Shown here piece by piece: positions 26,448 through 34,941 of a stretch of 64,000 bases of DNA. Numbering within the stretch: position 1 is the stretch's first letter; every line of letters begins with the position of its first letter. The DNA comes from Chloroflexota bacterium (GTDB taxonomy: Bacteria; Chloroflexota; Anaerolineae; Aggregatilineales; Phototrophicaceae). A program made the translations under genes and the position numbers. The stretch is from assembly GCA_011523705.1 (NCBI GenBank), contig WTGC01000171.1, forward strand, positions 1 through 64,000, given 5' to 3'. The notes under the pieces were generated by a model, which worked only from the letters and a program-made list of their open reading frames with translations, was not told where the DNA came from and searched no databases.

Positions 26448-26783
26448 TCAGCGCGCCGCTCGCAGCGCGTCTCGCGCCACTTCCAAGCCATACAGCGCGC
26501 GATCGCGCATGACCTGTTCTATTACATGCCATCCCTGGTCGTCATCCAAAGCATCCGCCAATTCAACGGCGGTCGCAAAGTCAGTTTGCGCGCGCTCGAA
26601 TTCTCCCCGTTCCAGACTGAGCTCGCCGCGTAGCGTAATTGCGACCAAGTCATCCGGCGCTTCATCGATCACCCGGCTCAATTCGCGATAGCGCCGGTAA
26701 AACGCTCTTTCGCGTTCCAAGGGCGACTGGAACAGCCGGCCGGCTAATTCGCGCAGGATGCCGCCTTTGTCGACCGCCTTCAT
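26448..26783 (-). CDS. Small TPR-like protein inserted in the nuo operon
   Basis: An 111-residue soluble, charged, fully helical protein between nuoF (24 nt upstream) and nuoG (30 nt downstream). The middle reads LVAITLRGELSLERGEFERAQTDFATAVELA, which fits one TPR repeat, so it is probably a helper or assembly protein and not a catalytic subunit. No cysteine cluster or membrane segment. I chose the ATG at 26783 (MKAVDKGG); a TTG 24 nt earlier would extend it. Not one of the canonical 14 Nuo subunits and not recognised as a named family. Confidence 0.75.
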   Translation of the reverse strand: MKAVDKGGILRELAGRLFQSPLERERAFYRRYRELSRVIDEAPDDLVAITLRGELSLERGEFERAQTDFATAVELADALDDDQGWHVIEQVMRDRALYGLEVARDALRAAR

Positions 26784-26807
26784 ATCAATTGAACTCCGCC
26801 GGGCCAA

Positions 26808-28058
26808 CTAGGTTTGCACATGCTGCGCGAAATCATCGGGGAAATGGCGAATCGTATGGATGATCGGGTTGGCGGCGAAATCTCCCAAGGCGCAGAGCGT
26901 CGTGCCCGCCATATTCTCCGCCACATTGGCGATGCGCTTGACATCATCCGGCGAGCCGCGCCCATCCAGAATGCGATCGATCACCTTGTCCAGCCAATAA
27001 GTTCCCTCGCGGCAGGGCGTGCACTTGCCACAGCTCTCGTGCGCAAAAAACTTGGTGACTTTCGACGCCACCCAGGTCATATCCACCGTTTCGTCCATGA
27101 CGATGATCGATGCCGAGCCAATGATGGTGCCGATGTTGGCGCAGTCCTCGTAGCTCATCGGCGTATCCAGCACCTCATCGGTCAAGGGCACGATCGGTCC
27201 AGAACCGCCCGATGGCAGCATCGCTTTGAACGGGCGATCTTCATATAGCGGACCGCCGGCGTGCTCGTATAGCAACTCACGAAAAGTCGTGCCCATCGGC
27301 AATTCATAATTGTCCGGGCGCTTCACATGTCCGCTGACGCAGTAGACTTTGTTTCCCGTGCTCTGCTCGGTGCCGATCGCCTTGAAGGCATCCGCCCCTT
27401 CGCTCAAGATGAAGGGCACGTTTGCCAGCGTCTCGACGTTGTTGACGACGGTCGCTTCTTTGTAGAGGCCGCCGCCCTTCTGCGCCGGGAATGGCGGGCG
27501 CACGCGTGGCTGCCCCAGATAACCTTCAAGGCTGTTGAGCAGCGCGCTCTCTTCGCCACAGATATACGCGCCAGCGCCGAGGTGCGTATAAACCTCGCAG
27601 TCGTAGCCGGAGCCCATGATGTTCTCGCCGACGTAACCTTTTTCGCGCAGCGCTTCAATGCATTCGTCGAGCTGATCGCCGATATCCCAGAACTCGCCGC
27701 GCAGGTAAATGTAGATCGCTTTCGCCTGTATCGCGTAAGCGCAAATCAGCGAGCCTTCGATCAACTGATAAGGATTCTCCTCCATGATCTCGCGATCTTT
27801 GAAGGTGCCGGTCTCGCTTTCGTCGGCATTCACGGTGACGTATTTGACCGGCTCATTCTGGGGTATGAAGCTCCATTTGACGCCCGTAGGAAAGCCGGCG
27901 CCACCACGCCCGCGCAAGCCCGACGCCTTAACCACGTCAATGACCTCGGACGGCGTCATCGCCAGCGCCTTCTTCATGCCGACGAAGCCGCCATGCCCTT
28001 CATAGACATCCAGCTGCTTGATGTTTTCGATATCTCGCCCGCGCAAGAGAATATGCAT
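26808..28058 (-). CDS. nuoF: NADH-quinone oxidoreductase subunit F (NADH/FMN site)
   Basis: The 416-residue NADH-oxidising flavoprotein of complex I. It has the FMN/NADH glycine-rich segment GRGGAGFPTGVKW, the second conserved stretch GAYICGEESALLNSLEGYLGQPRVRPP-type, and the N3 [4Fe-4S] ligands in ESCGKCTPCREG plus Cys in TLCALGD. The start is taken at ATG 28058 (MHILLRGRD); an in-frame TTG at 28082 is possible but would add eight residues with no known counterpart. Confidence 0.96.
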   Translation of the reverse strand: MHILLRGRDIENIKQLDVYEGHGGFVGMKKALAMTPSEVIDVVKASGLRGRGGAGFPTGVKWSFIPQNEPVKYVTVNADESETGTFKDREIMEENPYQLIEGSLICAYAIQAKAIYIYLRGEFWDIGDQLDECIEALREKGYVGENIMGSGYDCEVYTHLGAGAYICGEESALLNSLEGYLGQPRVRPPFPAQKGGGLYKEATVVNNVETLANVPFILSEGADAFKAIGTEQSTGNKVYCVSGHVKRPDNYELPMGTTFRELLYEHAGGPLYEDRPFKAMLPSGGSGPIVPLTDEVLDTPMSYEDCANIGTIIGSASIIVMDETVDMTWVASKVTKFFAHESCGKCTPCREGTYWLDKVIDRILDGRGSPDDVKRIANVAENMAGTTLCALGDFAANPIIHTIRHFPDDFAQHVQT

Positions 28059-28088
28059 AGTCGCTCTTTTTTCTTGATTCAACCCGGT

Positions 28089-28595
28089 TCAGCCGCGCCC
28101 ATTCGCCGCTTGAGCCGCTTCCAAGCGCCACTTCGCCAGCAGTTCGCGCATCTTATCTTGATCGAGATTTTCCACATAGTGGAAATTGCATTGCAGCATC
28201 GGCGCCTTGTCGCAAGCGGCCAGACACATGACATGCTCGACGGTGAACATCCCGTCTTTGGTCGTGCCGCCCTCTTCCACACCCAGTTCGTCTTTCAGCC
28301 AGGCATGAAAATCATCGGCGCCTTTGAGCGCGCAAGGCAGGTCGGTGCAAACTTGCAGCCAGTATTTGCCTTTGGGCTGCTCGGAATACATGGTATAGAA
28401 GCCGGCGATCGACTTCACCTGCGTGGGATCGAGATTGAGAATCTCGGCGACTTCGTTGATGCCTTCGGGATTCACCCAGCCGTATTCTTCCTGGGCGATG
28501 AAAAGCAGCGGCATCACCGCCGAGCGCTTGGTCTCGTATTTCGCCAAATGATGGTTGATGCGTTCTTCGTATTTTGGATTGCCAATGATGGCCAT
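28089..28595 (-). CDS. nuoE: NADH-quinone oxidoreductase subunit E
   Basis: The 24-kDa-type [2Fe-2S] subunit of complex I, 168 residues. The helical N-terminal thioredoxin-like domain is followed by cluster ligands CTDLPC (C-x4-C) and CLAAC. I start at ATG 28595 (MAIIGNPKYEE), which has AAGGGAAAG as ribosome site. The open frame reaches 28679, but those extra codons are the GGGCGA repeat element and give an odd Ser/Asp-rich leader. nuoF follows after 30 nt. Confidence 0.95.
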   Translation of the reverse strand: MAIIGNPKYEERINHHLAKYETKRSAVMPLLFIAQEEYGWVNPEGINEVAEILNLDPTQVKSIAGFYTMYSEQPKGKYWLQVCTDLPCALKGADDFHAWLKDELGVEEGGTTKDGMFTVEHVMCLAACDKAPMLQCNFHYVENLDQDKMRELLAKWRLEAAQAANGRG

Positions 28596-28628
28596 GCGCT
28601 GCTTTCCCTTGCAGTCGGAATTGCTTGC

Positions 28629-28680
28629 GGGCGAGTCAAGGCTCGCCCCTACAGAATCTCGATCATTTGCATTTGTCAAT
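28629..28680. repeat. GGGCGA palindromic repeat, copy 1 (between nuoD and nuoE)
   Basis: GGGCGAG (28629-28635) and CTCGCCC (28642-28648) form a 7-bp hairpin, followed by CTACA and a 30-nt tail that resembles the tail of the second copy at 62606-62710 (CTACA, then AATC, TCATC, TGCA, TTT, CAA in the same order). The element fills most of the 87-nt gap between nuoD and nuoE. Confidence 0.65.
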
Positions 28681-28682
28681 CG

Positions 28683-29951
28683 TCAGCGGTCGCAATCGCC
28701 GAGCACAATGTCGACGCTGCCGATGATCGCAACCATATCCGCCAAGAGATAACCCTTCGAGACGACCGGCAGCGCGCTAATATGAATGAAAGACGGCGTC
28801 TTGAAGTGCACGCGCCGCGGCTTGTTGGCGCCCGTCCCATGGATGTAACAGCCAATCTCGCCGCGCGGACTTTCGATGGCGTTGTAGATCTCTTCGTCCG
28901 GCGCGTCATAGCCGTAGGTCCAGAGTTTGAAGTGATGGATGACGGCTTCCATGCTCTGCCCCAGTTCGCTGCGCAGCGGCGGGCAATATTTGTTGTTCTG
29001 CGACCGATAAGGTCCCTTGACCGTCTCCAGCCGCGCCACTGCTTGATTCAGGATTTTCATGCTCTCGCGGAATTCGTGAATCCGAATCAGATAGCGGTCG
29101 TAGACATCGCCATGCTCGCCCAGGGGTACATTAAAGTCATAAGTCTCGTAGCCGCAATAGGGCTGCGCCTTGCGCAAGTCCCAGTTGACGCCGCTGCCGC
29201 GCAGCGCCGGGCCGGTCATGCCGTAAGCCATGGCGACATCCGGCTCGATGACGCCGACGCCCTGCGCGCGATCTTTCCAGATCGGATTCTTCGTCAGCAA
29301 GGCTTCATAATCATCGACCTTGTAAGGGAAGTCATTGAGGAATTGCTTGATTGTCGGGAGGAAATCATCCGGCACATCGCGCCAGACGCCGCCGGGCCGA
29401 ATATAGCTGCTCATCATGCGCTGGCCCGAGAGCATCTCGAACATGCCCAGAATCCGCTCGCGCTCACGGAAGGCGTAAAGCAAGACGCTCATGGCGCCCA
29501 TGTCGATGGCGTGCGTGCCCAGCCAGACCAGGTGGCTCGCGCAGCGCGCCAGTTCCAGGCAGACGACGCGAATGATCTGCCCGCGCTCCGGCACGTCCAG
29601 GTCGAGCAGCTTCTCCACCGCCGCGGCGTAAGCCATGTTGTTGGACATGGGCGAGAGATAATCCATGCGGTCCGTCAGCGGCAGCGCCTTTTCGTAGCTC
29701 TTGTCCTCAAGGGATTTCTCGATGCCGGTGTGCAGAAAACCGATATCCGGCAGGCAACTGACGATTTGCTCGCCATCCAGTTCCAGCAGAAGGCGCAATA
29801 CACCGTGCGTGCTGGGATGATGGGGACCCATATTGAGCAGCATCGTTTCGCCGGTGATCGCCCGTTCCGAGACCAAACCGCGCAACTGATCGAGGCTGCC
29901 TTCCCAACGGCGCTGTTCTTCAATGGATTGCGTCTGCTCTGCGACTGCCAT
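28683..29951 (-). CDS. nuoD: NADH-quinone oxidoreductase subunit D (49-kDa, quinone site)
   Basis: A 422-residue hydrogenase-like subunit of complex I that helps form the quinone cavity. Conserved stretches include MGPHHPSTHGVLRLLLELDGE (with the quinone-site His pair), GFLHTGIEK, DRMDYLSPMSNN, and the C-terminal FKTPSFIHISALP and ADMVAIIGSVDIVLGDCDR. I chose ATG 29951 (MAVAEQTQ); the longer frame would overlap nuoC. Upstream nuoC ends 14 nt away. Confidence 0.96.
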   Translation of the reverse strand: MAVAEQTQSIEEQRRWEGSLDQLRGLVSERAITGETMLLNMGPHHPSTHGVLRLLLELDGEQIVSCLPDIGFLHTGIEKSLEDKSYEKALPLTDRMDYLSPMSNNMAYAAAVEKLLDLDVPERGQIIRVVCLELARCASHLVWLGTHAIDMGAMSVLLYAFRERERILGMFEMLSGQRMMSSYIRPGGVWRDVPDDFLPTIKQFLNDFPYKVDDYEALLTKNPIWKDRAQGVGVIEPDVAMAYGMTGPALRGSGVNWDLRKAQPYCGYETYDFNVPLGEHGDVYDRYLIRIHEFRESMKILNQAVARLETVKGPYRSQNNKYCPPLRSELGQSMEAVIHHFKLWTYGYDAPDEEIYNAIESPRGEIGCYIHGTGANKPRRVHFKTPSFIHISALPVVSKGYLLADMVAIIGSVDIVLGDCDR

Positions 29952-29965
29952 AGCGACCTCGGATG

Positions 29966-30535
29966 CTAGTCCCTGGCAAAGGGCTTGTGCTGATGAATCT
30001 CTTCGACATTGAAGGAAAAGGCGACCGTCTCCTTGCCCAGCGGGTAGTCGCGCCGATGCGGATGACCGTACCAATCCTCGGGCATCAGCAAGCGCCGCTG
30101 GTCGGCATGCCCTTCAAAGACGATGCCCATCATATCGGCGATTTCGCGCTCCAGCCAATTGGCCGCTGGCCAAACCACAGTCGCGGTCGGCAAGCGCGGA
30201 TCCTCCGCAGTCGCGAAGGCTTTCACCCGCAGCCGCCGATTGTAAAGCATCGACAAGATATGATAAGAGACGCCGAAACGCTCCGGCCGATAATCGCTCT
30301 CTTCGCCGTCGAAGGCATCGCCGTAATCGTCCGGAAAGTAGTCTACAGCGCTGATATCGGAAAGCATGTTGTAGACCAAACCGGCAGTGACGCGAAGGAA
30401 GTCCAGCACTTCCGCTGTCCGCTCGGCCTCGACGATGAGAGTCGTTTCGCCGCGGAATTCCTTCACATGCAGCAGCGCGTCGCCAAAGACGTCGCGCAAG
30501 GCGCTCACCGGATCTCTCGCCGCCGGGATTTCCAT
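29966..30535 (-). CDS. nuoC: NADH-quinone oxidoreductase subunit C
   Basis: The 30-kDa-type subunit of the hydrophilic arm, 189 residues. The signature WLEREIADMMGIVFEGHADQRRLLMPEDW and a C-terminal YPLGKE segment identify the family; the DISAVDYFP core strand is also present. Stand-alone, not fused to NuoD. 43 nt downstream of nuoB. Confidence 0.95.
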   Translation of the reverse strand: MEIPAARDPVSALRDVFGDALLHVKEFRGETTLIVEAERTAEVLDFLRVTAGLVYNMLSDISAVDYFPDDYGDAFDGEESDYRPERFGVSYHILSMLYNRRLRVKAFATAEDPRLPTATVVWPAANWLEREIADMMGIVFEGHADQRRLLMPEDWYGHPHRRDYPLGKETVAFSFNVEEIHQHKPFARD

Positions 30536-30578
30536 TCGCTATTCGCCACCCATATTCAGCGTGTTTGCCAAAACTAAA

Positions 30579-31061
30579 TCAAGCCCAATCGGCAATGCGC
30601 TCGCCTTTGACCTTCTCATGCAGGGTCAAGATGCCGTGCAGCAGTTGTTCCGGGCGCGGCGGGCAACCGGCGACATAGACATCCACCGGGATGATCTCAT
30701 CCACACCCTGTACAATGGCGTAATTGTTATAGACGCCGCCGCAAGAGGCGCAATCGCCCATCGAGATGACCCACTTGGGCTCCGCCATTTGATCGTAGAG
30801 CTGCCGCACAACCGGCGCCATCTTCCGCGTCAGCCGTCCCGATACAATCAAAAGGTCGGCTTGCCGCGGCGTGGCGCGATTCAGTTCCATGCCAAATCGC
30901 GACAAATCATAGCTCGACGCCTGCGAACTCATATACTCAATCGCGCAGCAAGCCAGCCCAAAGAGCAGCGGCCACATCGCGCCGGTGCGGGCATGATTGA
31001 CGGCTTGTTCGACGGTGGTGGTAACGATGCCGAGATTCCCCAGCTTTGAACTTACTCCCAT
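30579..31061 (-). CDS. nuoB: NADH-quinone oxidoreductase subunit B (N2 cluster)
   Basis: A 160-residue subunit carrying terminal cluster N2 next to the quinone site. The four ligands can be seen: the adjacent cysteines in [10 protein letters not shown], Cys in [12 protein letters not shown] and Cys in GCPPRPEQ. The start is set at ATG 31061 (MGVSSKLG), with GAAAGGTGG as ribosome site. It overlaps the end of nuoA by 10 nt (coupled translation). Confidence 0.96.
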   Translation of the reverse strand: MGVSSKLGNLGIVTTTVEQAVNHARTGAMWPLLFGLACCAIEYMSSQASSYDLSRFGMELNRATPRQADLLIVSGRLTRKMAPVVRQLYDQMAEPKWVISMGDCASCGGVYNNYAIVQGVDEIIPVDVYVAGCPPRPEQLLHGILTLHEKVKGERIADWA

Positions 31062-31414
31062 TCCAAACCACCTTTCTTCCATTCGTAAACGAAGCCGACG
31101 ATCAAGATTACGGTGAATACCGCCATCACCGCCAGCCCGTAAAAGCCGAGGTCGCGCATGGAAACCGCCCAAGGCAAGAAGAATATCACCTCAATGTCGA
31201 AAATAATGAAAAGTACGGCGACCAAATAAAACTTGACCGGCAAACGGCGCGTCGCCGGACCAATCGGCTTCATGCCGCTCTCGTACGGAACCGATTTGCG
31301 ATAGGTCGGCCGATGAGGACCCATCACCCGCGAGATGTTGGAGATGATCAGCGCCAGGATGACGGAGATGACCAGCAAGGCGGTGACGGGACCAAATTCC
31401 AGGACGGTCGACAT
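31052..31414 (-). CDS. nuoA: NADH-quinone oxidoreductase subunit A
   Basis: A 120-residue, three-helix membrane subunit of complex I, first gene of the operon. Conserved features are [42 protein letters not shown]-type sequence, with the acidic residues FDIEV in TM2, and a C-terminal [10 protein letters not shown] tail. ATG at 31414 has TTGGAG 5-6 nt upstream. Confidence 0.96.
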   Translation of the reverse strand: MSTVLEFGPVTALLVISVILALIISNISRVMGPHRPTYRKSVPYESGMKPIGPATRRLPVKFYLVAVLFIIFDIEVIFFLPWAVSMRDLGFYGLAVMAVFTVILIVGFVYEWKKGGLEWE

Positions 31415-31460
31415 TGGGCTCCAAGCATTTGTGCTTTTTGGAACAAATCAGACAACAGTG

Positions 31461-31489
31461 AGATTAGCATACAACATTCGCAAAATCAA
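31461..31489 (-). promoter_or_regulatory. Predicted promoter of the nuo operon
   Basis: On the minus strand TTGATT (31484-31489) and TAATCT (31461-31466) are separated by exactly 17 nt, placing the transcript start near 31455 and a leader of about 40 nt before nuoA. No other candidate is better in the 343-nt gap 31415-31757. Confidence 0.6.
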
Positions 31490-31696
31490 GCGAGGTAAAG
31501 TACCATTTTGCGCCGAGCCATTTCAGCCACGTCGATGTTCGCGCTATTGTACAGCTTGGCGCCACGAATCCGCTGAACGTACAAGAACAATCTATCTCTC
31601 GCGCGCGGACCATAGCACGCCCCCGAAACGTTCAAAGATAATATCGCAAGCCAGATCGGCATTTTATTTGGTGAATAAAAATCGTAACACCTCATC
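31490..31696. other. Intergenic region between divergent nuo and accessory operon
   Basis: AT-richer than its surroundings and lies between two divergent promoters. A 105-codon open frame on the minus strand (31486-31803) crosses the accessory promoter and the start of the coiled-coil gene, has no recognisable protein pattern, and is treated as chance. Apart from promoter-proximal sequence I see nothing in it. Confidence 0.5.
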
Positions 31697-31724
31697 TTGA
31701 CACGATTATTATGATGTGTAGCAT
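31697..31724 (+). promoter_or_regulatory. Predicted promoter of the three-gene accessory operon
   Basis: A perfect -35 TTGACA (31697-31702) and TAGCAT (31719-31724) are 16 nt apart. The start of transcription near 31731 falls after the in-frame GTG at 31728, so the ATG at 31758 with GGAG is the real start of the first gene. Confidence 0.6.
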
Positions 31725-31757
31725 ACAGTGAGCAACGTATTATTATTGGAGTTAGAC

Positions 31758-32282
31758 ATGCCGAATAAGAACGATTACCACTCAATGAATGGCGATCTGG
31801 CATTTACTTTGGAAAGAGAGCGCGACAAATTGCAGCAGGAGCTTGAGCAATTGCGCCTGGAAATCGACGAGAAGACACGGGAGCGCCGATTCAAGGAAGA
31901 GCGGCTCGGCCATGTACAAGCCTTGCTCGCCAGTGAGCCACCAGTGAACGAAGAGCAAGCCCCGAGCCGGCGCCGCCGGAGTACCGCTTCGACACCTTCG
32001 CCTCAGCTTCTAGAAATGGCGGTACAGGTCTTGCGCGAGCGCAAAAGGGAGCCGATGCATTATCGCGACTTGACTGATGAACTTATGAAGCGTGGCGCGG
32101 CGATCCGCGGTAAAGACCCAGCTGGCGCGTTGGTGTCACGCATGACGCAGGATGACAATCGGAGGGCCGACGGTGAAAAGCGATTCGTCCGCCCGACCAG
32201 CAAGGGCTTTTATGCGCTGCGGGAAGATTATCCGAATGCGCGCAATGTCGGCGCTCGGCGGCGCAAGCGGGATTTGAGTTAG
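31758..32282 (+). CDS. Coiled-coil protein with C-terminal HARE-HTH winged-helix domain
   Basis: First gene of the accessory operon, 174 residues. Residues about 15-58 are a heptad-rich charged coiled coil, 60-82 a basic Ser/Thr/Pro linker, and about 83-155 read as a HARE-HTH domain (HYRDLTDELMKRGAAIRGKDPAGALVSRM, then RFVRPTSKGFYAL). This is the winged-helix module known from restriction endonucleases, ASXL proteins and RNA polymerase delta. A basic tail (RRRKRD) follows. The likely role is DNA binding and dimerisation: regulator or targeting subunit for the ATPase 40 nt downstream. No catalytic motif. Base composition is lower in GC than flanking housekeeping genes. Confidence 0.82.
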   Translation: MPNKNDYHSMNGDLAFTLERERDKLQQELEQLRLEIDEKTRERRFKEERLGHVQALLASEPPVNEEQAPSRRRRSTASTPSPQLLEMAVQVLRERKREPMHYRDLTDELMKRGAAIRGKDPAGALVSRMTQDDNRRADGEKRFVRPTSKGFYALREDYPNARNVGARRRKRDLS

Positions 32283-32322
32283 CCAAGCGAAGAATACATT
32301 GATTCGACAGGAGATTGACGAA

Positions 32323-34941
32323 ATGGAATTTGCGAATACTTCCAGTCACATGGTGCAGGAAGTCACGAATATCATCGATGGGTACAAAATGGGCTCGATG
32401 CGCGCATTGGCACAAGAGCCAGTGCAAAACGCGTTAGATGCTGTTCGTGAGGGAAACAAGAAGGTGGAGGTGGAATACCGCCTATTGCGTCGGCGTGACG
32501 AAGCCGGCAAGTCATGTTTCATGCTAACCGTAACCGACAGCGGCACCACGGGCTTGCGGGGCGACATGGTAAGCACCGATGAACTGGAAGTACGGAATTA
32601 CCAACTCAGACCCGAAGAAAACTGGGCGGCATTTGAAGCGCAAGGCTATACCAAAGAAAACGAAGATGCGCTCGGCTCCCGTGGACAAGGCAAAGCCGCT
32701 TTCTTGTATCATTCGCATGTGCCGCCCGGCGAGACGCGGCGCATGGCGATGTTTTATGACACTCTTCTAGAAGATGGCGAGTACCGCCTGGGTATGCGCT
32801 TCGCCCGACCGGTAGATCAGATCCTGTCGCCGCCACTCCTAAATGCAGAAGCTAAAGCCGCACTTCAGAGGGACTTCTTCCCGCTTGGCGACCTTAAGGT
32901 CCCTCTTCGACTAAGGCCGCTTGGCGAAGTCGGTACCCGTGTTATGATCCCATTCTTGGCGGAAGAAGATGCATTGGAATTACGACCCAACGGTGAAATA
33001 GTTCGTTGGCTGCAACGCAGCTGGTGGCGCGCAATCCAGATAGGCAAATTGCGCATACGGGTCGTGGATGAAGAACAAGAAAGCGAAACAGAAATCGCGG
33101 TGCCAAGGTGGTGGCAGGACTTGCCCCGCGAAAACAATCCTACTCCTGAAGGCAGATGGTTTGACCTGCCTGACGGTGGCCGCTCTTGTGTTTGGGGAGA
33201 TCTGGCATTTGGCAATGACTATAAGTTCCGCCGACTGGTAATGCTGCATTGCGATTCCTTGATTGAAGATGAAATCGTCAGAGACCATCCAGAGTATTCT
33301 GGTATCCAAGTAATACGTGTCCTGCAATGGATTGAGACTCGTGGTGCCCGGCAAGATTATGGCGACTATATTCCGCCGGATAAACGTCCTGGATTCCGTG
33401 GCTTTGTCGAATTCGACAAACTCACCAATAGCAAGCTGCGCGCTGCGGAAAACTCACAGCATGACGGCTTTGACGCACGGGGCACGAAAGGCGAAATAGT
33501 GCGTGACCTACGCACACAGTTAGATGCCTGCACCCGCGAGTTCAGCGCGGCAATGGGCTGGGAGTCGGCGACAACCATCACAACGCAGCAAGTGTCGCAG
33601 CGCGAAAAGTCCACTCATGCGCAGTTTATGGAGACCTTCCTGAATCCGAATGGACGCAAACCGAAGCCCGGGCCTGGCCCAGACGAGCCAGAATACAATC
33701 AGCTGCTCTGGGATTGCCGACTAGACCTGGAGTATCCCGATCCGAATTCGGCCCGCATTGATTGGGGGCAGTCTCTCAGCAATGTGTATGTCGAGATAGG
33801 CGTTGAACCAAGTGAAGAATTAATCGGTAACGCCGACCTGATACTGGAATGGGTAGATGAAAGTGGTCAAGCTAAAGAGCTTTGCAGGAGCGAAGATGCC
33901 ATTTGCAAGCAATGGGGAAAAGACCGCGTTGAAAAGCAATTTGAGCTTGGAGATTGGCAGATTCTCCGAGGCAAGTCGAACCTCAGTCTGCAGCAAATTC
34001 ATTGTCCCGAGCCAGGCGAGTATAGGCTGCGGGCAGTTATCCTCTATCGCCAAGGGCGAGTGAAGAGCGCAACGCGGACGGTCTACGTACAGTCCGAACC
34101 GCCGACACCACCACAGAAGAATCCGGTCACCCTCTCCATAAGCGCAGTCAACATCAGCACAAGACATAAGAAACGCATTGATCACGGCGAAGAATTACAG
34201 TTGCAAATAAACGCGCGAAACCGAGGAATACAACCGGGCTCATATCAGCTTACTGCGACCTTCGACGACAATGTGCTGGCCCGAGATGAGCCGATCAAAT
34301 TGGAGGGCACACCGGCCGGCGATTCCCCGCAACGGCAGGCGCTCCTTACTGAACAGCTCCAACTGCTTGACCCCCATCAATCCGCTCCCATGGAAATCAA
34401 TGGGTTTCAGCCCATGTCCATGCCGCAATCAAGCGGTAGGTTTACGATTAGCGCCGACCTGTACGACGAAAGTGGAATTCACGTCGCCCATGCCAGCTGC
34501 CCGGTCTACTTCCAGCGCGACCCCGGCAACGCCCGTAACAATCTTCCCTTCGAGATTGAGCAGCAAGACCAAAAGGCTATGTGGCTGCTGAATAGCGACC
34601 TTAATCGGCTTACCTACCCTCCTGATTACCCGCTATACACAGAGATGAAGGAGATTCATAGGCAGCGCCGTGCCCTACAGGGGCGTCTTGCGTTCATCGC
34701 CGAAATCAGCGCCAATGGCCTTCTTGAATGGGCACTGCGGCCGAAAGAAACTACTGGTGATGAAAGCAACTATGAACAACTGTATGATGAGAATCGTAGT
34801 CCAGACGATACCTTGTGGGACGATTTCAATCGGGGTTTGGAGAAACTGTGCAAAATAGTCGAATCACAGACTGAATATGGAATGGCCTGGCGCGAGACTG
34901 TGGCAACCATGTTGGAAATCTTTTCACAGGAGAACAACTAA
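32323..34941 (+). CDS. GHKL-type ATPase with Ig-like and helical C-terminal regions
   Basis: An 872-residue protein whose N-terminus has a Bergerat-fold ATP-binding site as in Hsp90/MutL/MORC. The N-box is EPVQNALDA (Glu32, Asn36), the G1 box is TVTDSGTTGL (Asp72, Gly74), and the G2 box is LGSRGQGKAAFLYHS (117-131). The middle region (about 200-430) has mixed fold. Residues about 500-740 are beta-rich with Ig-like repeats after a Pro-rich joint (EPPTPPQKN), and the last 120 are helical. The ATG at 32323 has an AGGAG site. The next gene overlaps its stop in a TAATG junction. GHKL ATPases of this kind occur in bacterial conflict systems, which makes defence the leading idea, but no nuclease or toxin domain is evident. 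Low GC for the window. Confidence 0.82.
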   Translation: MEFANTSSHMVQEVTNIIDGYKMGSMRALAQEPVQNALDAVREGNKKVEVEYRLLRRRDEAGKSCFMLTVTDSGTTGLRGDMVSTDELEVRNYQLRPEENWAAFEAQGYTKENEDALGSRGQGKAAFLYHSHVPPGETRRMAMFYDTLLEDGEYRLGMRFARPVDQILSPPLLNAEAKAALQRDFFPLGDLKVPLRLRPLGEVGTRVMIPFLAEEDALELRPNGEIVRWLQRSWWRAIQIGKLRIRVVDEEQESETEIAVPRWWQDLPRENNPTPEGRWFDLPDGGRSCVWGDLAFGNDYKFRRLVMLHCDSLIEDEIVRDHPEYSGIQVIRVLQWIETRGARQDYGDYIPPDKRPGFRGFVEFDKLTNSKLRAAENSQHDGFDARGTKGEIVRDLRTQLDACTREFSAAMGWESATTITTQQVSQREKSTHAQFMETFLNPNGRKPKPGPGPDEPEYNQLLWDCRLDLEYPDPNSARIDWGQSLSNVYVEIGVEPSEELIGNADLILEWVDESGQAKELCRSEDAICKQWGKDRVEKQFELGDWQILRGKSNLSLQQIHCPEPGEYRLRAVILYRQGRVKSATRTVYVQSEPPTPPQKNPVTLSISAVNISTRHKKRIDHGEELQLQINARNRGIQPGSYQLTATFDDNVLARDEPIKLEGTPAGDSPQRQALLTEQLQLLDPHQSAPMEINGFQPMSMPQSSGRFTISADLYDESGIHVAHASCPVYFQRDPGNARNNLPFEIEQQDQKAMWLLNSDLNRLTYPPDYPLYTEMKEIHRQRRALQGRLAFIAEISANGLLEWALRPKETTGDESNYEQLYDENRSPDDTLWDDFNRGLEKLCKIVESQTEYGMAWRETVATMLEIFSQENN

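Noticed and set aside
28596-28679. N-terminal extension of NuoE through the repeat
   Set aside because: The extra codons are the palindromic repeat; the ATG at 28595 has a good ribosome site and matches known NuoE starts.
27327-29969. 880-codon open frame on the plus strand
   Set aside because: Entirely antisense to nuoF, nuoE and nuoD, which carry all expected motifs; a product of codon bias in high-GC DNA.
31486-31803. 105-codon minus-strand frame in the nuo/accessory gap
   Set aside because: Crosses a consensus promoter and the next gene's start, with no protein pattern.
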